The position numbers and the translations under genes were made by a program. From assembly GCA_030607895.1 (NCBI GenBank), contig JAUWJC010000226.1, positions 1-6,895 of the forward strand: a DNA stretch of 6,895 nt, given 5' to 3'. Positions 1 through 6,032 of the stretch are shown here, in pieces. This DNA is from Pirellulales bacterium. Lineage in GTDB: Bacteria; Planctomycetota; Planctomycetia; Pirellulales; Thermoguttaceae. The notes under the pieces were generated by a model. The model was not told the DNA's origin, made no database searches, and saw only the letters and a program-made list of their open reading frames with translations. The number at the start of each line of letters is the position of its first letter. Positions within the stretch are counted from its first letter, which is position 1.

Positions 1-77
1 AGCCCGGCGGCTAAACTATTGGCACCCTTCGGGCCGCAGGCGGCAAATTAAACCTGGTCCCTTTTTCGGCCCACCCC

Positions 78-106
78 TTTTCAAGGCCCGGTGCGCTAGT
101 TACAAT
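78..106 (+). promoter_or_regulatory. candidate sigma-70-type promoter
   Basis: A TACAAT hexamer at 101-106 matches the -10 consensus at five of six positions. It is preceded after 17 bases by TTTTCA at 78-83, which matches the -35 consensus at four of six. Transcription would begin near 113 and give a leader of about 36 nucleotides before the start codon at 149. This is visual matching only; planctomycete promoters are poorly defined. Confidence 0.35.
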
Positions 107-131
107 ACGGACACTTCCGGTTGTCTCGGTT

Positions 132-139
132 GGAGAGGA
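132..139 (+). promoter_or_regulatory. ribosome binding site of the alpha-CTD/sigma4 gene
   Basis: GGAGAGGA lies nine bases upstream of the ATG at 149. It is a good Shine-Dalgarno match and is the main reason for choosing that start. Confidence 0.7.
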
Positions 140-148
140 TTTCGCAAG

Positions 149-2227
149 ATGGCGACAAAAAGGGGGGTAAACCGCTATCCACGACCGGGCCAGCGGCTTG
201 CACCATCCACGCTCCGTGAAGTCCTGATGGACCAAGCGCCGAAGCGGCTGGTACGTGGGACGCAGGCCGAGACGATTAGGCTGTGCGACCTTGATGAGAC
301 CATCTGGGACAAGCTGCCCGAAGAGACGATCGTCGAGTTGGCCGACGTTGTCGTGGATCGGGTAGCCGCCGGTTGTGCGCGCAAATCGTTTCACCAGCGG
401 CACTTCCCCCGACCGCCGGAGGGAATTAAGCTCGACCAACTCAGTTTGGAACATCGCACGTATCTGTGCCTCGAGCGCGAGGGCTTCGACGAGCACCCCG
501 AGGCGTTGGGCGACCGCACGCTTGGCGAGATTTTGGCGATTCGGGCGTTTGGGCCACGGTGCCTGGTCGACCTTCTCAGCAGTTTGGAGACGCTGCTTGC
601 GTGCGAGGGCCGGTTGGATCAAGAGTTGACTGCCGAGGCCGAGCGGTTGCTGGAACTTCCCGAGGCCTTGCGGATCACCAGCGACGATCTCCGCTTCGGC
701 CCGTTGATGCACGAAGTAGACATTGACGCCGAATCGGCGCACCAAATGGTCGAGCGGCTAATCACCCGCACCCAAGACCCGCCCGATCCGCTATTCGTCA
801 CCGAGCAACTTCGGCAGTTACGCCAGCGGGTTCGGGCCATGTCGGAGTTGACCTTGGAGGAGGAACTGATTCAGATTTTCGCTCCCGCGCACAACGAGCG
901 GAATCATGGCATCTTAATTGGCTATTACGGGTGGGAGGACGGGCAGCGTCATACGCTGGCCGAGATCGGGGCCCGCCACGGGATAACCCGGGAACGCACC
1001 AGGCAAATCTGCGCCAAGCTGATCAAGAGGAAGAACCCCGCGGCCATCTTCGCGCCGGCGGCCGACCGGACATTGGCGTTCATCCAGGAGCGTTTGCCCG
1101 CTCCGGCCGACCGTTTGCAGAAGGAAATGCGCGAGGCCGGTCTGACTGCGGTGGGACTGCAACTGGAAAACGTGGCCGCTGCGGCCAAGTTACTCGGTCG
1201 ACCGGTTGTTTTCAGCATCGCACGAGTGGAAGGTGCCAAACTGGCCGTTCGACCCGACCAAATTGCCGTACCGATGACAACCGTGGAGTTGACGAAGAAG
1301 GAGGTCTACTACCACGGACTGGCCAAAGTGGATCAGATCGTTCGGGACTTGTCGGAGCGATTTTCGGGACTGGTGGATACGGACGTTGTGGTCGAGACCC
1401 TACGGTTGATCGACGGTTTTTGCTGGTTGGGCCGGTCGGGCGGTTGGTTCCGGCTGCTGTCGATCAGCAAGCACGGTTTACCCAAGATGATCGACAAAAT
1501 ACTGGCAGTAGCCGGCGAGATTGATGTTTCGGACCTCCGCCGGGCGGTCGGCCGGAATCGCCGGATATGGAAGGTCCCGCCTCCGAAAAACGTCCTGCTG
1601 GAATTCTGCCGCCGGATGCCCGGCGTGCGAATTGAAGGTAACCGCATCATCCCCGACCCTCCCCGCGATTGGGAAAAATCGCTTCGCGGCGTGGAGGCCA
1701 AACTGGTGGGTATTCTCAAGGAGTACGGGCCGGTGGTGGAACGTGGTGAACTGGAAAATATGTGTGTTGGCGCCGGTATGAATCGCTTTAGCTTTCATGC
1801 CTTTATCGCCTGTTCGCCGGTAATTGTCCAGTTCGGACACAGTGTATACGGGTTGCTGGGGTCAAAGGTCTCCTCGAAAGCCGTGGGGGCAATGATTGCC
1901 GACCGCCAAGCGGAACGCTTCCCTAAACGAGTCCTGGACAATCACGGCCGAACCGACGACGGCAAAGTCTGGCTGAGTTATCGGCTTTCCAAGGCGGCCA
2001 GTACTTACGCCGTGATTACGGTGCCCGCCGCACTCAAAAACGTGGTATCGGGCAAATACAAGCTCCTTGCCGAAGACGGACGCCACGTGGGGACGTTGGC
2101 CGCAAAAGACGGCAGCGCCTGGGGTTTGGGTACCTTTCTGCGCCAACAGAAGGCCCAAATCGGTGATCATATGGTGATAACGCTCGACCTGAGGAAACGC
2201 ACCGCCGTGATTGTATTGAACAAGTAG
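149..2227 (+). CDS. alpha-CTD-like / sigma-70 region 4-like multidomain DNA-binding protein
   Basis: This is a 692-residue protein, predicted cytoplasmic, with no signal peptide or membrane segment. Residues about 94-150 look like the C-terminal domain of the RNA polymerase alpha subunit. The stretch LSLEHRTYLCLEREGF aligns with the helix that carries the DNA-contacting Arg265 of E. coli alpha (here Arg103), and TLGEIL...FGPRCLVDLL matches the ELL...GKKSLxEI part. Residues about 231-294 resemble sigma-70 region 4; LAEIGARHGITRERTRQI (270-287) is a textbook region 4.2 recognition helix. Downstream are what appear to be four winged-helix modules at about 305-371, 377-439, 443-502 and 514-572, and then a beta-rich domain at about 573-692. 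No sigma region 2 is present, so it is not a complete sigma factor. A role as transcription regulator or nucleoid/promoter-binding protein is inferred. The DNA-binding domains are fairly certain; the biological role is unknown. The next gene starts 42 bases after its stop. Confidence 0.9.
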   Translation: MATKRGVNRYPRPGQRLAPSTLREVLMDQAPKRLVRGTQAETIRLCDLDETIWDKLPEETIVELADVVVDRVAAGCARKSFHQRHFPRPPEGIKLDQLSLEHRTYLCLEREGFDEHPEALGDRTLGEILAIRAFGPRCLVDLLSSLETLLACEGRLDQELTAEAERLLELPEALRITSDDLRFGPLMHEVDIDAESAHQMVERLITRTQDPPDPLFVTEQLRQLRQRVRAMSELTLEEELIQIFAPAHNERNHGILIGYYGWEDGQRHTLAEIGARHGITRERTRQICAKLIKRKNPAAIFAPAADRTLAFIQERLPAPADRLQKEMREAGLTAVGLQLENVAAAAKLLGRPVVFSIARVEGAKLAVRPDQIAVPMTTVELTKKEVYYHGLAKVDQIVRDLSERFSGLVDTDVVVETLRLIDGFCWLGRSGGWFRLLSISKHGLPKMIDKILAVAGEIDVSDLRRAVGRNRRIWKVPPPKNVLLEFCRRMPGVRIEGNRIIPDPPRDWEKSLRGVEAKLVGILKEYGPVVERGELENMCVGAGMNRFSFHAFIACSPVIVQFGHSVYGLLGSKVSSKAVGAMIADRQAERFPKRVLDNHGRTDDGKVWLSYRLSKAASTYAVITVPAALKNVVSGKYKLLAEDGRHVGTLAAKDGSAWGLGTFLRQQKAQIGDHMVITLDLRKRTAVIVLNK

Positions 2228-2269
2228 ACAGGGCGTTTGCACTGTTTGATGTTCGACGAGAATGTCACT

Positions 2270-2731
2270 ATGAAAATCCTTGTGCTTGGGCTTGGTAATC
2301 CGGTGGTGGCCGACGACAGCGTTGGGCTACACGTGGCCGCACAATTGAAAGGGCTGCTGGCCGACCGGCCCGACGTGGAAGTGGACGAGGACTACTGGGG
2401 CGGCCTGCGGTTGATGGAACGAATGATTGGATTCGACCGGGCGATTGTGATCGATGCTATTTGTACCGGCGCGCCGCCCGGCACCATCCACCGCCTCACG
2501 CCTGGCGCCGTGCCAACGCAACGCAGCGCGTCGGCCCATGACGTGAACCTGCCAACCGCCCTTGCCTTCGGACGCCGCGCCGAAGCCCATCTGCCCCCCG
2601 ACGAAAACATCCTCCTGGTCGCAATCGAGGCCGAAGACATCTTAACCATCGTCGAACAATGCACGCCGGCAGTTCAGGCCGCCATTCCGCACGCGGTGCG
2701 GATCGTCATGGAAGCGCTGGATGGTGGATAG
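2270..2731 (+). CDS. hydrogenase maturation endopeptidase, HybD/HycI family (peptidase M52)
   Basis: The product has 153 residues, the normal size for this family. These cytoplasmic proteases clip the C-terminal tail from the Ni-Fe hydrogenase large subunit after nickel insertion. The N-terminal signature GLGNPVVADDSVGLHV matches the family pattern GxGNxxxxDDxxG. The three nickel-sensing positions of E. coli HybD (Glu16, Asp62, His93) correspond here to Asp16, Asp62 (in IVIDAI) and His90 (in SAHDVNL). The start at 2270 is chosen because MKILVLGLGN aligns with the family N-terminus (HybD begins MRILVLGVGN). Upstream TTG (2237) and ATG (2249) codons would add unconserved residues. The ribosome binding site is weak (GACGAG at 2255-2260). 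The gene sits 42 bases after the alpha-CTD/sigma4 gene on the same strand, so co-transcription is likely. No hydrogenase subunit is in the window, so the client protein is unknown and I give no specific gene symbol. Confidence 0.9.
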   Translation: MKILVLGLGNPVVADDSVGLHVAAQLKGLLADRPDVEVDEDYWGGLRLMERMIGFDRAIVIDAICTGAPPGTIHRLTPGAVPTQRSASAHDVNLPTALAFGRRAEAHLPPDENILLVAIEAEDILTIVEQCTPAVQAAIPHAVRIVMEALDGG

Positions 2732-2748
2732 TGGGCAAGGTGCCTACT
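2730..2748. other. short hairpin spanning the two convergent stop codons
   Basis: Bases 2730-2737 pair with 2741-2748 around an AGG loop: eight pairs, one of them G-T. The hairpin covers the TAG ends of both the protease gene and the convergent propeller gene. There is no T-tract on either side, so it is not a standard intrinsic terminator. It may still act as a 3' stabilising element or a weak shared transcription end, or it may be chance. Confidence 0.3.
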
Positions 2749-5700
2749 CCGAGGGTGCAAAACAGACGACCTGGCCGTCCTCCAGGGACACGAAAATCCG
2801 GCCTGTGTGATCGACGGCCGTACCACCTTTCACCACGCCGGCCGGAAGCTGATGGCACCAGATGTCGGAGCCGTCCTTGATGGCCATGGCGGTTAGGAAA
2901 GAAGCCGGTGCGTCGCCCGAGTCGGCATAGCCGGCGGTAAGTAGAACTTCGGGTCCCACGACGAAGCTGTTGAACTTGCGCCCGGACTGCTCGACCCAAA
3001 TGGGTTTGGGCCGAAATTTTCCCTTTCCAAATCGCCCCCAACGAGACGCCGGCTTCACTGGCTTCGGCGTACCCGGCGGAAGCGGCTCGAAAAGTGACAG
3101 CTTGGAATGCCGGTTGCCTTCGTAGCTTGCATCGTAGCAGAGAGTCTTTCCGTCGGCGAAGGTGTGATCCAGCGACAGACACTTTCCGTATTTCGGATAG
3201 TAGGGATAGAACGCGGTATGGAAACGTGAGTTGACGCCTTCGTAAGGCCGGTTCAGGCACTTTCCCGTTTTGAGGTCGTATCGTGCCGTTTCGCAAACGT
3301 TCCCGCCGAGAAAGCAGAGTTCGCCGTTGTGGATGTAGAGGTTGCCCTGCAGGCTGACGCCGCTGTGGGCCGATTTGGACAGAATCCCGGAAGAGTCGTT
3401 ATACCACTTGACCTTTCCGGTCACCGCATCCAACGCAACCACGTACGTCCCGTCGTAGTGGGCAATGCCGGCCGCCGCGTAGAGGGCACCGTCCTCGACC
3501 ACCACGCCGCCGGCCACCGGCCAGGTGGAAAGCAGCTTGCCGTAGACGGGAATCCACCTATCGGCAGGCGCCAGGCGGAAGGTCCACAGTCGCCGGCCGG
3601 TGGTAGCCTCGAAGGCATAAACGCGGCCATCGGCCGAGCCGACGTACACACGCCCGTTCGACACGACCGGCGGGAAGAAGATCGCTCCGCTCGTGTATGC
3701 CTGCCAGAGCGGCTTTCCGTCGGCGTCCAGAGCGTGGACCGCCCCGCTCGAGTCGCCTACGAAGACCATGCCGCCCGCGGCAACCGGCGCGGTTGGCATG
3801 GCGGCGCATGGCGTTCGGAACGTCCAGCCACGCTTCGGCTGTCGAGTTATCTTGGTCTTGGTAACGCCCGTCCGGCGGCTGTCGCCCCGATAGGTTGGCC
3901 AATCACCCGGCTTGACCTCCAGCGGCTCGGCCGCGGCGATGTCTCCCGAGCCGGGTTCGAGCCTGGAATCATCCAAAAGTGGCCGGAAATTGAACTTGCC
4001 GGCCGGCGCCAGGCAGACATGGCCGTACAGCGACAACTGACACCCGCACATCCAGGGGCCCCAGTAGAGCAGGCCGTCGGATATAATCACGCCGTCCTGG
4101 CAGGCCGGGCGCATTGGGGCGATGTGCTGGGGAGTGTTCGTGGCCACGTCGATCCGCACGGTCCCGCCCGTAGTGCGATAGAAGATGCTGTCGACGCTGC
4201 CGGTTGCCCTCGTGCAAGCCCGGCGGTGTGGCAGTTGTGTCAACTCCTTGCCGGTGTCGTATGTCATCTTGCAGCCGGTCTCTTTCGGGCCGGCGGCATA
4301 GAACCCGTCGTCGCGAAGCACCAACTGGTAGTTCCCGTGTTCTTTTTGCCAGAGCATCTTTCCATCCTCGGCCCGCACGACCACCAACCGGCTCCTTTGC
4401 GGCCCGGCAAAGAAGACTCGCTCGTCGTCACACTTTATGTAGGTGGTCGTGGAATAGCCCGTCTTCCAAAGTTGCGCCCGGCCGTTGGGACCTATCGCTT
4501 CGAGCAAACCGGCGTCGGAGGTCTTCCACACCGGTCGGCCCGACTTGGCGTCGAGACCCCCGACAAACTTCTCGGGCGCGTAGAAATAAATGCGTTGGCC
4601 CTTCATGCACACGCCGCGGCTGTCGAGGTAGTCCTCCTCGCGATGGGTCCAGAGGATTTTCTTCGCGTCCGGGTCGATGGCGACGAAAGTACGTCCGAAG
4701 CCGAAGTTCGTCTTAGAGTTCTTGTAATCGTGACCGGCCCACATACCCCAGGGCCAGTGTCCCATGCCCGGGGTCCGCGAGCGTTTGGTGGCGATTGGCG
4801 TTTCCTCGCCGCCGACCAGCGCGTACAACACGCCGTCAACAAGAGCCATCCATTTCCACACCGGTCCGTCGGCAACTCCGGCGGGAATCACAATCTGGTC
4901 CTTGATCTGACCGGTCCGGGCGTCGATTAGCTTGCACGACTGGTCGTCGGCCAGGTACAGGGTCTCGGGCGTGGCAATCATCGTGTTGCGATGGATCATG
5001 AACCCTTCGCGGAGGTCGCGTTCCCAGAGGATCGTCCCGTTATAGCCGTTTATGCAAATCAGCTTGTTGAGCAAGGCGTTCTGATTTGCCTTGTGGGAGA
5101 TGTGGCCGAATGCCCTGTAGACCTTCCCGCCCGCGGCGACCGAGATTTCCGGCATCGGGCAGAACATCGGCCCGGCGAGGAACTGCGTCAGATAGGGCCA
5201 GCGGGCGACCTGGTCGGTTGACTGCGGGTTATTGTCCGGGCCGTGGTGGAAATGGCTCCAATCGTCGGTGCCTTTGGGGGCGGGCTTGACGATCTCCTCC
5301 CCGCCGATGATCGCTTTGCCCCGAGGATGCAGCACGCGCAAGACTTCTTCTCGGCTTACGGCGGCCCCAGCGGCCGGAGCCACCAGCACCGCGTCGGCCA
5401 GATTATCGGCCAGGTGAATCGAACCCCACTTGCCCCGGTCGACGAAGACGTGCCTGCCCAGCACCCCGGCCGCCGCCGCGGTTTTTCTCACCCGGGCCAC
5501 TTCGTCGCTGCTTGGAGACTGGAAATACACCAACAGCCGGCTTCCGCCGGCCAGTTCCGTCACAAAGCCCGGCGCATCTGCCCGGGGTAAACCGAGAACA
5601 ACGCAGATTCCCTTGCCCGTGCCGATTCTCTCCAAGGTAGCCTTGGCCTCTTGGCCGATAGAAATCGTCTCGGCAGCTCGGGCGGAAGCCGCCCATAATA

Positions 5701-5761
5701 CGGCCATGATGGCCAAGATCATCTTGCCAAGGCTGATCACGGAACCTCGCTTGTAGTTCAT
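2744..5761 (-). CDS. exported PQQ-like beta-propeller protein with methyltransferase-like N-terminal domain
   Basis: This is a 1005-residue protein. Residues 1-29 form a Sec-type signal peptide: basic start, hydrophobic stretch from MILAIMAVLW, and cleavage predicted after ASARA. Residues about 30-160 resemble a class I methyltransferase fold, with a VVLGLPRAD strand-loop, a LLVYFQSPSSDEV strand 2 and a late EEVLRVLHPRGKAII motif; the glycine-rich SAM loop is degenerate. A GTDDWSHFHHG segment follows at 164-174. Residues about 205-600 and 620-1005 hold two runs of PQQ-type propeller blades, with repeats such as GRVYAFEATTGRRLWTF and GAVHALDADGKPLWQ; WPTYRGDSRRTG at 621-632 opens the second run. 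No CXXCH haem motif is present, so it is not a quinohaemoprotein. Many such repeats do not bind PQQ; a structural or binding role in the periplasm is as likely as dehydrogenase activity. The start is set by a strong ribosome binding site. It is divergent from moeA and convergent with the protease gene. Confidence 0.93.
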   Translation of the reverse strand: MNYKRGSVISLGKMILAIMAVLWAASARAAETISIGQEAKATLERIGTGKGICVVLGLPRADAPGFVTELAGGSRLLVYFQSPSSDEVARVRKTAAAAGVLGRHVFVDRGKWGSIHLADNLADAVLVAPAAGAAVSREEVLRVLHPRGKAIIGGEEIVKPAPKGTDDWSHFHHGPDNNPQSTDQVARWPYLTQFLAGPMFCPMPEISVAAGGKVYRAFGHISHKANQNALLNKLICINGYNGTILWERDLREGFMIHRNTMIATPETLYLADDQSCKLIDARTGQIKDQIVIPAGVADGPVWKWMALVDGVLYALVGGEETPIATKRSRTPGMGHWPWGMWAGHDYKNSKTNFGFGRTFVAIDPDAKKILWTHREEDYLDSRGVCMKGQRIYFYAPEKFVGGLDAKSGRPVWKTSDAGLLEAIGPNGRAQLWKTGYSTTTYIKCDDERVFFAGPQRSRLVVVRAEDGKMLWQKEHGNYQLVLRDDGFYAAGPKETGCKMTYDTGKELTQLPHRRACTRATGSVDSIFYRTTGGTVRIDVATNTPQHIAPMRPACQDGVIISDGLLYWGPWMCGCQLSLYGHVCLAPAGKFNFRPLLDDSRLEPGSGDIAAAEPLEVKPGDWPTYRGDSRRTGVTKTKITRQPKRGWTFRTPCAAMPTAPVAAGGMVFVGDSSGAVHALDADGKPLWQAYTSGAIFFPPVVSNGRVYVGSADGRVYAFEATTGRRLWTFRLAPADRWIPVYGKLLSTWPVAGGVVVEDGALYAAAGIAHYDGTYVVALDAVTGKVKWYNDSSGILSKSAHSGVSLQGNLYIHNGELCFLGGNVCETARYDLKTGKCLNRPYEGVNSRFHTAFYPYYPKYGKCLSLDHTFADGKTLCYDASYEGNRHSKLSLFEPLPPGTPKPVKPASRWGRFGKGKFRPKPIWVEQSGRKFNSFVVGPEVLLTAGYADSGDAPASFLTAMAIKDGSDIWCHQLPAGVVKGGTAVDHTGRIFVSLEDGQVVCFAPSE

Positions 5762-5768
5762 CGTCCAT

Positions 5769-5775
5769 TCTCCTT
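5769..5775 (-). promoter_or_regulatory. ribosome binding site of the propeller gene
   Basis: On the minus strand this reads AAGGAGA, seven bases before the ATG at 5761. It decides in favour of Met1 rather than the internal Met14, and so keeps the basic n-region of the signal peptide. Confidence 0.8.
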
Positions 5776-5882
5776 GTCGTATGACCGGGTTTGCTGAAAC
5801 TGCGACTGTTCACCTCCAACCCAGGTCAGTATTACCGCCCGGGCCTCGCGACACAAGCACCAATGGCAAGAACTTTTCGGAG

Positions 5883-5907
5883 CCGGGCCGTGTCGGCCCG
5901 GTATTTT
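5883..5907 (+). terminator. terminator-like GC hairpin with T-tract in the divergent intergenic region
   Basis: CCGGGCCG (5883-5890) and CGGCCCGG (5894-5901) form a perfect eight-pair stem around a TGT loop. The following TATTTT (5902-5907) gives it the shape of an intrinsic terminator for rightward transcription. No rightward gene ends here: the left neighbour is transcribed leftward and moeA begins downstream. It could end antisense or small-RNA transcription, act as an attenuator in a long moeA leader, or serve as a protein-binding palindrome. Confidence 0.45.
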
Positions 5908-5947
5908 GACGCGGCCTGGCTCTGAAACCTCCACCGAAACTCCCGCC

Positions 5948-5976
5948 TGGAACAACCGGCTGCAAGACCGTATGAT
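5948..5976 (+). promoter_or_regulatory. weak candidate moeA promoter
   Basis: TATGAT at 5971-5976 matches the -10 consensus at five of six positions. TGGAAC at 5948-5953, 17 bases upstream, matches the -35 consensus at only three of six. If used, transcription would start near 5983 and the 14-bp repeats would form most of the untranslated leader. Confidence 0.25.
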
Positions 5977-5989
5977 GGCTGTGTCAATT

Positions 5990-6031
5990 TGGGAAATCGC
6001 TGCTGGGAAATCACTGCTGGGAAATCACTGC
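5990..6031 (+). repeat. three 14-bp tandem repeats directly upstream of moeA
   Basis: Three consecutive copies of TGGGAAATCRCTGC occupy 5990-6003, 6004-6017 and 6018-6031. Copies two and three are identical and copy one differs at one base. The array ends one base before the proposed moeA start codon. The last copy supplies GGGAAA (6019-6024), the only visible ribosome-binding-like sequence, eight bases from the ATG. Confidence 0.9.
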
Positions 6032-6032
6032 C

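Noticed and set aside
25..44. Small GC hairpins near the left edge as terminator of an upstream gene
   Set aside because: The stems are short with very tight loops and are followed by AAATTAAA rather than a T-tract. No gene end can be identified at the window edge.
11..745. Open frame of 244 codons on the minus strand, antisense to the alpha-CTD/sigma4 gene
   Set aside because: It overlaps the alpha-CTD-like coding region, which has convincing domain matches. The antisense product has no recognisable motif.
931..1524. Open frame of 197 codons on the plus strand in another frame of the alpha-CTD/sigma4 gene
   Set aside because: It runs through the sigma region 4 and winged-helix coding segments, is Gly/Arg-rich with no family features, and has no independent start signal.
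149..2227. Annotation of the first gene as a complete sigma factor
   Set aside because: Only region 4-like sequence is visible. The conserved region 2 needed for core binding and promoter melting is absent.
2237..2269. Upstream TTG/ATG starts for the protease
   Set aside because: The added residues MHCLMFDENVT precede the conserved family N-terminus and have no counterpart in HybD-type proteins.
3329..4930. Open frame of 533 codons on the plus strand, antisense to the propeller gene
   Set aside because: It lies wholly inside the clear propeller coding region, has no recognisable domain or ribosome binding site, and its Arg/Gly/His/Pro-rich composition is typical of an antisense shadow in GC-rich DNA.
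2744..5761. Quinohaemoprotein (PQQ plus cytochrome c) alcohol dehydrogenase
   Set aside because: There is no CXXCH haem-binding motif anywhere in the protein, and the N-terminal methyltransferase-like domain does not fit that class.
5948..5965. Sigma-54-type promoter upstream of moeA (TGGAAC followed by CTGCA)
   Set aside because: The GG and GC elements are one base too far apart and the flanking consensus is poor.
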